The translations under genes were made by a program, and so were the position numbers. Of a stretch of DNA of 64,000 nt, positions 1-9,220 are shown piece after piece. The notes below the pieces were generated by a model. It made no database searches, was not told the DNA's origin, and was given only the letters and a program-made list of their open reading frames with translations. Within the stretch, counting starts at the first letter, position 1. Each line of letters begins with the position of its first letter. Source of the DNA: Psychrobacillus lasiicapitis (lineage in GTDB: Bacteria > Bacillota > Bacilli > Bacillales_A > Planococcaceae); assembly GCF_006861795.1 (NCBI RefSeq), contig NZ_VDGH01000002.1, forward strand, positions 186,001-250,000, in the 5' to 3' direction.

Positions 1-1125
1 ACGTCAGAAGTAGCGAATCTTTCGATTAAACGATTTGGTGCAACTAAAACCAATTCGGGCGTTTCTGCATTAATCCAATTAGAAAATCAAACAAGAAATG
101 AGCAAACAACAGCGCTTGTAGTATCAAATGAACAAAAGGACCTTTTGAAAGAAAAGGTAACCGTTCCACCAAATGAAACAATTACTTTATCATTTGATGA
201 ATTAGCAGAATCCGCTTTTTTAAAGGCAACGATTGATGCAAATGATGGATATACATTAGACAATACGATGACAGTATTTATGCAGGACCAATTATCGACA
301 GTGTTTATCGATAGTGGGTTACATGCGCTAATAAGAACCGCATTTCAGTCAATGGATATTGAAGTGAGCAGCGTACCGACTGAACAAATAGGTTTACTTA
401 CGGAAGAAGGAATTGTTGTAACAAACCAGTTTGGTCTATTAGATCAACTAGAACGGCCTGCATTATTTATCGGAAGAAACGATGTAAGTGCGATAGAAGT
501 AAATGGTAAAGTACAAACAAGTGAACATGCGCTTTTTTCTTTCGCTAATTTATCCGATATTTATGTGAGTAGTGTTTATCCAGAAATTCAAGGCTATACA
601 ACGATTGCAACGGTGGGGGACGAGCCGTTTATACAAGTTTCTCCTAGAGGAGATATAGTCGTGTTAGCAGATATCCAAATGACCGATTGGCCGCTTCATC
701 CTTCTTTCCCACTCTTTATGTGGAGCGTAAAGGAACAGCTTTCTGCGGGGAATACGTATTTAGGTACGTTTACACCTAATGAAAGAAGACCGCAATCACT
801 AGGAAGTACAGCGAATGAATGGGAAATTTACACGATGGAGGACTCCTATCAATATTCCATTGAAAATGGTGGGGCCTTTATGGCACCGAAGAAACCAGGA
901 TTATACGTACTTCGTTCCAATGATATCGAAAAAAACTTTTCTGTTGCTTTATCTCAAAAAGAAAAAGAAATAGAAAAAGGAGAAACTTACAAAGTAAGCG
1001 GTGAGCAAATAAAAATGAGTGAAAATTATTCACAACATTCATTTGTTCCATATATCTTACTATTATTGTTGTTATTATTTGTCATAGAGTGGGAGGTGCA
1101 AAGACGACGTGGATTTACGAGTTGA
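1..1125 (+). CDS. BatA/vWA-type membrane protein, C-terminal part (5' truncated by window)
   Basis: The reading frame is open from base 1, so the gene starts upstream of the window; the first internal ATG at 145 is not a credible start because coding sequence without stops precedes it and no ribosome binding site is present. About 374 residues are visible. The visible part looks like an extracellular beta-rich region ending in a single membrane helix (a run of leucines near 1055-1085) followed by a short basic tail (EWEVQRRR), the usual end of BatA/vWA-domain membrane proteins that sit beside MoxR and DUF58 genes. The stop overlaps the start of the next gene by 17 bases, so the two are translated together. 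Function is unknown; partners are probably a MoxR ATPase and DUF58 protein upstream (inference, outside the window). Confidence 0.75.
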   Translation, partial: TSEVANLSIKRFGATKTNSGVSALIQLENQTRNEQTTALVVSNEQKDLLKEKVTVPPNETITLSFDELAESAFLKATIDANDGYTLDNTMTVFMQDQLSTVFIDSGLHALIRTAFQSMDIEVSSVPTEQIGLLTEEGIVVTNQFGLLDQLERPALFIGRNDVSAIEVNGKVQTSEHALFSFANLSDIYVSSVYPEIQGYTTIATVGDEPFIQVSPRGDIVVLADIQMTDWPLHPSFPLFMWSVKEQLSAGNTYLGTFTPNERRPQSLGSTANEWEIYTMEDSYQYSIENGGAFMAPKKPGLYVLRSNDIEKNFSVALSQKEKEIEKGETYKVSGEQIKMSENYSQHSFVPYILLLLLLLFVIEWEVQRRRGFTS

Positions 1126-3709
1126 CCAACCACTTTGGCTATTGTTATTAATTCCTATTGTTATTTATTTCGTTTGGACATGGAAAAAAGAGAAGAAGGG
1201 CTTTCGAAAAGAAGGAAGAGTGGTCTTTTTTCTTCGCCTTCTTGCTATTTTTTGTTTAATTTTAGGGTTAACTAATCCTTATCTTTTATTGCCTATTAAA
1301 GAGGAGCAGGTGCTTTTCTTAGTCGATCGCTCTGCTTCTGTGCAAGGAACGGACAACCAGGTGACTTCGTTTATCGAACAAAGCTTAACATCGCGAAAAA
1401 ATACACAACTCGTAGGTGTGTATACATTTGCAGAAGACTTCCAGTCGGAGGTGGCTTTAACTGCAGGGGAAGTAAATTTACCTGTTTTTACACCGATGAA
1501 AGCACCAGGTAACACAGACATAGCAAGGGCATTGCAATTAGCAACTGGAATCGTAGAAACATCGAAAGCGACAAGAATAGTCCTTTTCACAGATGGTTTG
1601 GAAACAAGTGGCTCCGTACAAGATGAGCTATTGAAAATTGCTGGGGGAAACGTGACGATTGATGTCGTGCAACTTGAACGAGTCTCTTCGGAGGATGTTG
1701 CGATTACCTCATTTGAAACACCTCCAATTGCATTTGAAGGGGAGCAGCAACAGCTAAATGTTCAGTTAGAAGCGACAACTAATACAAATGGAGAATTACT
1801 GCTTTACGAAAACGATCAATTATTATCCCGTGAACAAATAACACTAGAACAAGGAGCGAATAGTTTTACGTTTCGAAATGCCTCTAGTGGAGAAGGTTTA
1901 TTAAAATATGAAGTTCAAGTTGTCGTGAGTGGTGATGGATTAATCGAGAACAATAAATTGACAAGTGTAACAAATGTAGAAAGTTCTCCTCACCTATTGG
2001 TTGTCACACATGTGGGAAATCACTCTAATATTCCAACCGTCATTGACCAAGCAGCAATTCAAACCGACGTAATAGATGCAAGTGCACTGCCGTTTGATCT
2101 ATCGAATTATTTACGGTACGATGCAATTATTTTCGATAATGTACCCGGGCATGCTGTAGGTGAACAAAAAATGACCGTCATTGAACAAGCGGTAAAAAAC
2201 TTCGGAGTCGGCTTTATGATGGTTGGAGGAACAAATAGTTTTGGGTTAGGTGGATACTTTAAAACGCCTATTGAAAAATTATTACCCGTTGAGATGGAGA
2301 TTAAAGGAAAACACCAAATGCCATCGCTCGGTTTGGTTATCGTGATGGACCGATCGGGCAGTATGAGTGGTTCTAAATTCGAATATGCAAAAGAAGCAGC
2401 AGCTCGTTCAGTCGAAATGCTTAGAGAAGGGGATAATCTAGGATTTATCGCATTTGACGATCGTCCTTGGGAAATAATCGAAACGGCACCTCTTTCGGAT
2501 AAACAAGAAGCATTAGACACTATCTTATCCGTTGGAGTAGGCGGTGGAACGGAAATTTACTCGAGTTTAGCACTGGCTTATGAAAAATTGGCTCCTTTGA
2601 AGTTACAACGTAAGCACGTCATTTTATTGACAGATGGACAATCTGCTGCAAGTGGCGATTACCAAACATTAATCGAAGAAGGCTCCAAAGATTTGATCAC
2701 CGTTTCAACTGTAGCGGTTGGGCAAGATGCCGATCGAGCGCTACTTGAAAGTTTAGCCGAAATGGGCGGAGGAACATTTTACGATGTTGCTGATGAATCA
2801 ACTATCCCGGCCATTATGTCTACAGAAACGGCGATGATTTCCCGAACCTATATTGAGGATAATCCATTCTATCCAATTATTTATGGCGATGCTGCTTGGA
2901 CGAGCTTGTTTACAGATGGAGTGCCGCAAATGAACGCCTATATTGCGACAACACCAAAGCAAACGGCATCCATTATTGCCGAAAGTGAAAAAGAAGATCC
3001 AGTGCTTGTAGAGTGGATGTATGGATTAGGAAGAACAATAGCGTTCACTTCCGATTCTACAGGGGAATGGAGCGGTGATTTTGCTAGATGGAATAATTGG
3101 GGAGACTTTTGGAACACTGCAGTATCCCGTCTGTTGCCAGCCTATAGCGAAGTGCCATTTACTATTCAAAAAGCAAGCGACGGTAGTTATACAGTAACGG
3201 ATCCCTCTGGGAAATCCTCTTTTTTAGAAGTAGCAGCGGTAAATGAAAAAGGGGAAGAACTCCCGGTTACATCAGAACCACTTGCACCAGGTAAATCACG
3301 TGTAACGGTAGAGAGCGATCCAGGTCTTGTATTTTTCCGAGTGTCCAATGAGCAAGATGCTGTTTACCAAGCGGGCATTTCTATTCCATATAGTGAAGAA
3401 TACAAAGTACAAAAGCCAAATACCAATAAGCTAGAAATGATTGCGAATCGAGCGGGAGGCAAAATGCTTACTGATGCTTCAGAAGTATTCCGAACAATCG
3501 ATTTAAAAAGCTCAGAGCGACAATCGATACAGCAGATGCTTATCTTGGCTGCAATTCTATTGTTTTTCGTTGATATTACAATTCGAAGATTTGGTTTTAG
3601 ACAATTACTCGCACCATTTAATATGAAAGGCAAGAAAAAGAAAACAGTAGAGACCACTGCTAGTACAAGTAATGTAGAAAAGCTGGTGAATGGGAAAAAG
3701 AAAAGGTAG
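1109..3709 (+). CDS. Large membrane protein with two vWA domains and a glutamine-amidotransferase-like domain
   Basis: An 866-residue protein starting at GTG 1109, with GGGAGGTG ten bases upstream inside the previous gene. Two membrane helices lie at about residues 7-25 and 40-58. A first vWA-like domain follows (DRSAS near residue 73, then FTDGLE), then a class I glutamine-amidotransferase-like segment (about 290-400), then a second vWA domain with an intact MIDAS motif DRSGSMSG near residue 415 and LLTDGQ. A last helix lies near residue 815, followed by a lysine-rich cytoplasmic tail. The architecture implies a large extracytoplasmic body anchored at both ends. Related proteins are found with MoxR/DUF58 genes and are thought to act in assembly or stress response at the envelope; the exact role is not known. 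Confidence 0.85.
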   Translation: MDLRVDQPLWLLLLIPIVIYFVWTWKKEKKGFRKEGRVVFFLRLLAIFCLILGLTNPYLLLPIKEEQVLFLVDRSASVQGTDNQVTSFIEQSLTSRKNTQLVGVYTFAEDFQSEVALTAGEVNLPVFTPMKAPGNTDIARALQLATGIVETSKATRIVLFTDGLETSGSVQDELLKIAGGNVTIDVVQLERVSSEDVAITSFETPPIAFEGEQQQLNVQLEATTNTNGELLLYENDQLLSREQITLEQGANSFTFRNASSGEGLLKYEVQVVVSGDGLIENNKLTSVTNVESSPHLLVVTHVGNHSNIPTVIDQAAIQTDVIDASALPFDLSNYLRYDAIIFDNVPGHAVGEQKMTVIEQAVKNFGVGFMMVGGTNSFGLGGYFKTPIEKLLPVEMEIKGKHQMPSLGLVIVMDRSGSMSGSKFEYAKEAAARSVEMLREGDNLGFIAFDDRPWEIIETAPLSDKQEALDTILSVGVGGGTEIYSSLALAYEKLAPLKLQRKHVILLTDGQSAASGDYQTLIEEGSKDLITVSTVAVGQDADRALLESLAEMGGGTFYDVADESTIPAIMSTETAMISRTYIEDNPFYPIIYGDAAWTSLFTDGVPQMNAYIATTPKQTASIIAESEKEDPVLVEWMYGLGRTIAFTSDSTGEWSGDFARWNNWGDFWNTAVSRLLPAYSEVPFTIQKASDGSYTVTDPSGKSSFLEVAAVNEKGEELPVTSEPLAPGKSRVTVESDPGLVFFRVSNEQDAVYQAGISIPYSEEYKVQKPNTNKLEMIANRAGGKMLTDASEVFRTIDLKSSERQSIQQMLILAAILLFFVDITIRRFGFRQLLAPFNMKGKKKKTVETTASTSNVEKLVNGKKKR

Positions 3710-3722
3710 GAAATGGTTGAGG

Positions 3723-3812
3723 GCAACTAATTCCGTTTGAAACCAACCAATTTTTATTCCAAAGCAACCAAAGCTGGAAGGTAAGCAACCAGATATACAA
3801 TGAGAGCAACCA
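3723..3812. repeat. Five units of a 21-nt-periodic GCAACCA repeat
   Basis: The heptamer GCAACCA or a close variant begins at 3723, 3743, 3764, 3785 and 3806, giving spacings of 20, 21, 21 and 21 bases; the bases between are not conserved. The array lies between the vWA gene and the terminator hairpin at 3819-3856. The phase matches two turns of B-DNA and also seven codons, and one reverse frame reads a WLL-type heptad, but no ribosome binding site supports translation. Confidence 0.6.
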
Positions 3813-3818
3813 AATGAA

Positions 3819-3858
3819 AACACCCGAGGCAAATGAGTATATTTGCCTCGGGTGTTTG
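3819..3858. terminator. Bidirectional terminator hairpin
   Basis: A 16-bp perfect stem (3819-3834 with 3841-3856) closes a 6-base loop between the convergent vWA and efflux genes. The reverse-strand side is followed by a T-rich run, so it best serves the minus-strand efflux gene. Confidence 0.85.
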
Positions 3859-3930
3859 CTATTAGCATTGATTACTACTTGGATAGAGAGGTTCATTGCT
3901 CGTGAGGCGCTTAATTTATTTGATAGAACC

Positions 3931-5118
3931 TTAAGCAATAATTGGCTTTTTCTTTTTAATCCAAATAATCGTAATACCCCATGAACATAAAAGGATAAAT
4001 GCCCCAATAACGAATGGGAGATTTAAATTCATATCAAAAAACATTCCTGCAAGTGCTGGACCAACCATATTCCCTAAACTCATATAGGCATTATTCATCC
4101 CGGCTGCAAAACCTTGTTCGTTTCCAGCAAGCTTCGAAACGACTGTATTAACAGCAGGGCGGATTAAAGTAGTTGCTGTTGAGAAAAGAGTAGCTATTAA
4201 CAATACTAGCGCAAACCCGTCTACTAAGAAAAAGGCTAATAAAGATAATGCTGCACCGACAAGACTGACTAAAATTACATTCAACTCACCGAACCGTTTA
4301 AATAATTTATTAATAATTAAAGTTTGCACAATGACACCAGCAAATCCTCCAACTGTTAATACGATAGCGATATCTTGTGGAGTGTAATTATATTTATGAT
4401 CCACGTATAGGGAAAAAGTTGTTTGGAAATTTGCAATCCCGAACGAGAATACAAAAATAATAATGAGCATCATAAAATAGGGAGTTTTGATCGAGTTTTT
4501 CATTTGAACAAGTATATTTTCGCTTTTTTTCTTCGCCTCAGGATTTTCAGAAATCGCATTTTTGATATCCGGTAAAATGACAAAAGAGATTACAGCTGAA
4601 AGAATTGCTGCAATGGCAGCCATGTAAAAAGGAAAAGTTAAACTAACCTTTGCTAAAAATCCTCCAATTGCTGGTCCTATCATAAATCCTAAAGACATCG
4701 ATGCTCCGAGTAAGCCCATTCCTCTTCCCCGGTCCTCAAGAGAGGTAATATCGGCAACAAATGCCATCGTAGCGGGGATTAAAAAAGCCCCCCCAATACC
4801 GCTTATAAAGCGTGCAGCATATAACATCCATTCGTGAGTTGCCATGCCGAACCAAAATTGAGAAGCTGAAAATATTACTAATCCAACAATAATAAGTTTT
4901 TTACGTCCAAAAGTATCGGATAGATCACCCGCTAATGGTGAAAATAAAAACTGTCCTAAAGCAAATGATGCAATGATAAATCCTAGTGCCTGACCTGCTA
5001 CGCCAAACGTTTCTAAATACTGCGGCATGACGGGAATAACAAGTCCAATTCCTGACATTGCGATAAACATATTAAACATCAAAATATATAGTGCAAATTG
5101 TGATGGTTTCTTCGCCAT
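3931..5118 (-). CDS. MFS multidrug efflux transporter, NorA/Bmr type
   Basis: A 395-residue, 12-helix major facilitator. The antiporter signature of drug/H+ antiporters is visible at the end of helix 5 (GFMIGPAIGGFLA), and the loop between helices 2 and 3 carries DLSDTFGRKK, the MFS motif A. The N-terminal run SGIGLVIPVMPQYL matches the opening helix of NorA/Bmr/Blt proteins, and the pattern continues to the C-terminal QGFAAGMNNAYMSLGNMVGP. The family exports cationic dyes and fluoroquinolones using the proton gradient; the real substrate here is not known. Monocistronic on the minus strand, with no regulator gene next to it. Confidence 0.88.
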   Translation of the reverse strand: MAKKPSQFALYILMFNMFIAMSGIGLVIPVMPQYLETFGVAGQALGFIIASFALGQFLFSPLAGDLSDTFGRKKLIIVGLVIFSASQFWFGMATHEWMLYAARFISGIGGAFLIPATMAFVADITSLEDRGRGMGLLGASMSLGFMIGPAIGGFLAKVSLTFPFYMAAIAAILSAVISFVILPDIKNAISENPEAKKKSENILVQMKNSIKTPYFMMLIIIFVFSFGIANFQTTFSLYVDHKYNYTPQDIAIVLTVGGFAGVIVQTLIINKLFKRFGELNVILVSLVGAALSLLAFFLVDGFALVLLIATLFSTATTLIRPAVNTVVSKLAGNEQGFAAGMNNAYMSLGNMVGPALAGMFFDMNLNLPFVIGAFILLCSWGITIIWIKKKKPIIA

Positions 5119-5233
5119 ATGATTCCTGCTTTCTTAAATTACTTAGTATGCGTCTATCGATTCTACCATATTATAAAGATAATAAAAACTTTCGCGACAC
5201 GAAAAATTAATAATAGTTAATTTGGAAAATAAG

Positions 5234-5268
5234 AAATAGAGCCGCCGATTAAAGGCAACTCTATTTGT
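5234..5268 (-). terminator. Terminator after potD
   Basis: AAATAGAG pairs with CTCTATTT (5259-5266) and the stem is extended by GCC/GGC. It lies directly after the potD stop on the minus strand and is followed there by a T-rich stretch. Confidence 0.7.
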
Positions 5269-6341
5269 TAGTTTGTTCCCATTTTAAATTTTAAAAATAA
5301 CTCGTTATAAACTCCAAGCATCTCAAGACCTAGATTATTATAAACTTCTAAATTATCTCTTGTTTCTTCGGTAGGATAAAAGCGTTCATCTGCTGTTACT
5401 TCTTCATCCATCAATTCCACAGCGGCTGCATTTGGAATGGAATAACCAACATAATCCGCATTTTGTGCAGCTACTTCAGCATCCAACATAAAGTTTATAA
5501 ATGCATGAGCACCTTCTATATTCGCTGCAGTTTTTGGAATAACCATATTATCGAACCATAAATTAGATCCTTCTTCAGGAACAGAATAGTCAAGTTCTTC
5601 GTTTTCCCACATCATATCCGCTGCTTGGCCAGACCATGTCAAAGCAACAGCAGCTTCCTCGTTTACCATAAGCTGTGTTACTTCATCTCCAATGATTGCT
5701 TTGACGTTTGGTGTAAGTTTATTTAGTTTCTCCGAAGCTTCTTGCAATTCTTTTTCATTGGTAGAGTTTAAAGAATATCCTAAGCTATTTAATCCCATTC
5801 CAATAACTTCACGAGCACTATCCACTAACAACACTTGACCTTTTAAGGATGGGTCCCATAGTGCATCCCAGCTATCAAAAGTTTGTCCATCCAGTAAGGA
5901 AGGATTGAATACAATACCTACTGTTCCCCAAAAATAGGGGATAGAAAACTCATTTTTGGGATCAAACGATAAATCCAAAAAATATGGATCAATATTTTTC
6001 AGATTAGGAATCTTCGAGTGATCAATTGGAAGTAGTAAATCATGCTCTTTCATTTTCTCGATTGCATACTCAGATGGAACTGCAATATCGTATGAAGTTC
6101 CACCTTGTTCAATTTTTGTCATCATTGCTTCGTTTGAATCAAACGTTTCATACACTACACGATAACCTGATTCGTCTTCAAATTGGGCTATTAAATCTGG
6201 ATCAATATATTCTCCCCAGTTATAGATCGTTACAGTATCGCTGCCAGCTTTTCCTGAATTCTTATTCAACAGATCATTCACAAAAAACAATACGAGACAA
6301 ACGAGAATGATAGTAAGTGCTGCTCTTACGATGTCTTTCAT
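5268..6341 (-). CDS. potD: Spermidine/putrescine-binding protein PotD
   Basis: A 357-residue type 1 periplasmic-binding-fold protein, the substrate receptor of the polyamine importer. It carries the family signatures YNWGEYIDPDLIAQFE just after the N-terminal helix and TWSGQAADM in the middle. The N-terminus has a hydrophobic helix (about residues 7-24) but no clear lipobox: the only cysteine nearby is preceded by ILV, not by a small residue at -1. It may therefore be held by an uncleaved anchor rather than by a lipid. Start and stop are coupled: its ATG overlaps the potC stop by four bases. Last gene of the xre-potABCD unit. Confidence 0.92.
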   Translation of the reverse strand: MKDIVRAALTIILVCLVLFFVNDLLNKNSGKAGSDTVTIYNWGEYIDPDLIAQFEDESGYRVVYETFDSNEAMMTKIEQGGTSYDIAVPSEYAIEKMKEHDLLLPIDHSKIPNLKNIDPYFLDLSFDPKNEFSIPYFWGTVGIVFNPSLLDGQTFDSWDALWDPSLKGQVLLVDSAREVIGMGLNSLGYSLNSTNEKELQEASEKLNKLTPNVKAIIGDEVTQLMVNEEAAVALTWSGQAADMMWENEELDYSVPEEGSNLWFDNMVIPKTAANIEGAHAFINFMLDAEVAAQNADYVGYSIPNAAAVELMDEEVTADERFYPTEETRDNLEVYNNLGLEMLGVYNELFLKFKMGTN

Positions 6342-7141
6342 TTTCTTACCCCCATTCCTACAGGGCTTTTCCCTCTTTGGCTAATAAAGTAATAGCCTAC
6401 TACAAGCAACAATGTCACGATAAAGATAATTCCTGATAACGCATTGATCGTTAAGGTAATTCCAGCACGTGCCATCGAGTAAATTTCGACAGATAGCGTA
6501 CTAAAACCATTTCCTGTTACAAAGAAAGTAACAGCAAAATCATCAAGTGAATACGTAAGTGCCATGAAGAATCCTGCAAAAATCCCTGGTTTAATAAATG
6601 GAATAATGACTCTTCGCAAAATTTCTCCCTTAGTCGCACCAAGATCTGCCGCTGCATCTATTAAAGAGCTATTCATCTCCTGTAGTTTTGGCAATACCAT
6701 TAATACTACGATTGGAATACTAAAGGCAATATGCGAGATTAATACAGACGCGAAGCCTAATTTAACGCCAATCATTGTAAACAAGATTAAGAATGATGCC
6801 CCAATGACAACGTCTGGACTAACGATTAGCACATTGTTTAAGGATAACAAAGAATTACGTATAGATTTGTTGCGCATATATACAATGCCTAGCGAACCAA
6901 ATACTCCAATGATTGTTGCGAGTAAAGCAGAAAGCAGAGCAACAATGACTGTATTGATCAAAATCATGATCAGTCGAGTATCGGAAAATACAGCACCATA
7001 ATGCTCCCAAGTAAACGACTCGAAATTACTCATAGAACCGCCACTATTAAACGAATAAAAGATCAAATACAAAATCGGTGCATATAAAATTATGAAAATA
7101 AGGGCTAAGTAAAGTTTCGCTGTTTTACTAGTTCTTTCCAT
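6338..7141 (-). CDS. potC: Spermidine/putrescine ABC permease PotC
   Basis: A 267-residue inner-membrane permease with six predicted helices. The cytoplasmic EAA loop that contacts the ATPase reads DAAADLGATKGEILRRVIIP. It forms the membrane channel with PotB. It overlaps potB by 14 bases upstream and potD by four bases downstream, which indicates translational coupling in one operon. Confidence 0.92.
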   Translation of the reverse strand: MERTSKTAKLYLALIFIILYAPILYLIFYSFNSGGSMSNFESFTWEHYGAVFSDTRLIMILINTVIVALLSALLATIIGVFGSLGIVYMRNKSIRNSLLSLNNVLIVSPDVVIGASFLILFTMIGVKLGFASVLISHIAFSIPIVVLMVLPKLQEMNSSLIDAAADLGATKGEILRRVIIPFIKPGIFAGFFMALTYSLDDFAVTFFVTGNGFSTLSVEIYSMARAGITLTINALSGIIFIVTLLLVVGYYFISQRGKSPVGMGVRK

Positions 7142-7949
7142 TAGAATTAGCCCCCTTATCCCTTTGTCCAGTAATGATCATGACAATGACCATAAAAATA
7201 ATTAAGAATACGGCAATGGTCGAACCCATTCCCCAGTTTTGCGTAACTAAAAATTGTTGCTCAATAGCAGTACCAAGTGTAATAACTTTATTTCCAGCGA
7301 TTAGTCGAGTAATCATGAATAAGGAAAGGGAAGGGATAAACACCGCTTGAATCCCAGCTTTAACCCCATTCGTAGTTAATGGAAAGATGACTTTTGAAAA
7401 GGTTGTCCAACTAGATGCACCTAAATCCCTACTTGCATCGATCAATGATGGATTTAATTTATCCAAAGCGTTAAAGATAGGTAGAATCATAAATGGAATA
7501 AAAATATAAACTGATACAAATATAAAACTAAAGTCTGTAAATAAAATTTGTGTTTCTCCAAAACCAAATACATTTAAAAAGGCATTAATAGGGCCATATA
7601 AGCCAAAAATTCCAATGAATGCATACGTTTTTAATAATAAGTTAATCCAAGATGGAATAATGATTAATAATAACCATAATTGTTTATGTTTCGTTTTTGT
7701 CAGCAAATAAGCTGTAGGGTATGCAACCAGTAAGGAAAATAGCGTTATAAGAAATGCATACCAAAAAGAGCTAAGTGTTAACTTTAAATAAATAGAAGTG
7801 AAGAAGTTTTTATAATTATCTAATGTGAAATTTCCACTTAAATCGAAAAGGGAATAATAAGCGATTAAAGCAATTGGTGCGATGACAAATAATATAATCC
7901 ATGCAAAATAAGGTATTAAATAAAATGTTTTTGTGTTTTTAGTTTGCAT
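7128..7949 (-). CDS. potB: Spermidine/putrescine ABC permease PotB
   Basis: A 273-residue permease, partner of PotC, with the EAA loop [21 protein letters not shown] place the start at ATG 7949 (MQTKNTKTF), not at the upstream ATG 7985: GGAG lies about seven bases before 7949, and the start then overlaps the potA stop by 11 bases, as elsewhere in this operon. The first helix begins about eight residues after this start. Confidence 0.9.
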   Translation of the reverse strand: MQTKNTKTFYLIPYFAWIILFVIAPIALIAYYSLFDLSGNFTLDNYKNFFTSIYLKLTLSSFWYAFLITLFSLLVAYPTAYLLTKTKHKQLWLLLIIIPSWINLLLKTYAFIGIFGLYGPINAFLNVFGFGETQILFTDFSFIFVSVYIFIPFMILPIFNALDKLNPSLIDASRDLGASSWTTFSKVIFPLTTNGVKAGIQAVFIPSLSLFMITRLIAGNKVITLGTAIEQQFLVTQNWGMGSTIAVFLIIFMVIVMIITGQRDKGANSNGKN

Positions 7950-9045
7950 ATGCGTCTTCTCCGTAAGACTCAAGTCGCTTATCAAATTCTTCTTCCGTTT
8001 CGTTCAGGCGCATAACATGAATTGCTTCAGGATCAAAGTCTAACCCTATAAATGCGCCAACTTCCGCTTTTTTCGTGGAGTGGACTAGCCATTCGTTTCC
8101 TTCATCATCGTACGTGGAAAGTTCATAGTGAACTCCTCTAAATAATTGTGTATCTACTTTTACTTTCATTTTCCCCTTTTCGACAGAGGTAATTTCTAAA
8201 TCTTCTGGTCGAATGACAATATCGACATTTTCATTCGGATTTAGTCCTTGGTCCACACATTCAAATTCTTTTTCACCAATTCGTACGCGGAAATCGGCAA
8301 CCATCGTGCCAGAAACAATATTCGATTCTCCGATAAAATCTGCTACAAATCGATTGATCGGTTCATCGTAAATATCCATTGGTGTTCCACTTTGTTCAAT
8401 ATTTCCTGCATTGAGCACGAAAATTTCATCGGACATAGCTAACGCTTCCTCTTGGTCATGCGTAACAAAGATAAATGTTTTGCCTAATCGCTGTTGAAGC
8501 TCACGAAGCTCGTATTGCATTTCTGACCGTAGTTTCAAGTCTAAAGCAGAAAGCGGCTCATCAAGTAAAATGATTTCTGGATCATTTACGATTGCTCGAG
8601 CAATTGCTACACGCTGTCGTTGACCACCAGACATTTCTGCAATTTCTCTATTTTCATACCCTGATAAGTTAACAAACTTTAGTGCCTCTAACACTTTTTC
8701 TTCAATTTCTTTTTTTCCTAGTTTTTTAATACGAAGACCGAATGCTACATTTTCAAACACATTTAAGTGAGGGAATAGTGCATAGTCTTGGAAAACTGTA
8801 TTCACTTGACGTTCGTTTGCAGGAACATTATTGATTAGTTTTCCATTAAAATAAATATTTCCACTAGAAGGTTGCATAAATCCTGCAATTAATCGCAAAA
8901 TAGTTGTTTTCCCACAACCGGATGGACCAAGTAGCGTATAGAATTTGCCACGCTCTAATTCAAAGTTAATATCCGTTAACACAGTTGTTTCTGCATCGTA
9001 GTGTTTGGTGACGTTTTCAAAGCGAATGATAGGTGTCTCAGACAT
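7939..9045 (-). CDS. potA: Spermidine/putrescine ABC ATPase PotA
   Basis: A 368-residue ATP-binding subunit that drives polyamine import. Visible motifs: Walker [10 protein letters not shown] (about residues 38-46), ABC signature [10 protein letters not shown], Walker [13 protein letters not shown] and the H-loop [10 protein letters not shown]. The last third is a TOBE-type regulatory domain (VIRPEDLEI). A good ribosome binding site (GGAGGT) lies before ATG 9045. First gene of the transporter block, separated from the regulator gene by a palindromic repeat but probably still in the same transcript. Confidence 0.94.
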   Translation of the reverse strand: MSETPIIRFENVTKHYDAETTVLTDINFELERGKFYTLLGPSGCGKTTILRLIAGFMQPSSGNIYFNGKLINNVPANERQVNTVFQDYALFPHLNVFENVAFGLRIKKLGKKEIEEKVLEALKFVNLSGYENREIAEMSGGQRQRVAIARAIVNDPEIILLDEPLSALDLKLRSEMQYELRELQQRLGKTFIFVTHDQEEALAMSDEIFVLNAGNIEQSGTPMDIYDEPINRFVADFIGESNIVSGTMVADFRVRIGEKEFECVDQGLNPNENVDIVIRPEDLEITSVEKGKMKVKVDTQLFRGVHYELSTYDDEGNEWLVHSTKKAEVGAFIGLDFDPEAIHVMRLNETEEEFDKRLESYGEDAYAN

Positions 9046-9098
9046 AATGTACCTCCAATTTGTATATTGTAAGAAAGGAAGGCCTTCTTACTTAGTAT

Positions 9099-9217
9099 TT
9101 GTCCAGCTGCAACGCCTTACCCCTTGGGGTCAAATGTGAAATAGCTGTGGTGGCTGAGGAGCTGCCTCCTCGCTATTTCACATTTGCCTGTCGGGGTAGA
9201 CATAGGCGCTTCCGCAT
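9099..9217. repeat. Palindromic intergenic repeat between the regulator and potA
   Basis: A GC-richer block of about 120 bases with nested inverted repeats: CAAATGTGAAATAGC near the left pairs with GCTATTTCACATTTG near the right, and CCTTACCCC pairs with GGGGTAGACATAGG. The ends read GTCCAGCTGCAACGCC and TAGGCGCTTCCGC, which resemble dispersed repeat ends I remember from other Bacillales genomes. No ORF. It could fold in RNA between the regulator and potA and set their relative expression. Confidence 0.6.
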
Positions 9218-9220
9218 TTC

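Noticed and set aside
3723-3812. CRISPR array
   Set aside because: The repeated unit is only seven bases and the period 21; no spacers of normal length and no cas gene.
3605-3868. Minus-strand frames with Trp-Leu-Leu or Phe-Gly-Cys heptads over the 21-base repeat
   Set aside because: The heptads follow from the 21-base DNA period; no ribosome binding site. Kept as a repeat, not a gene.
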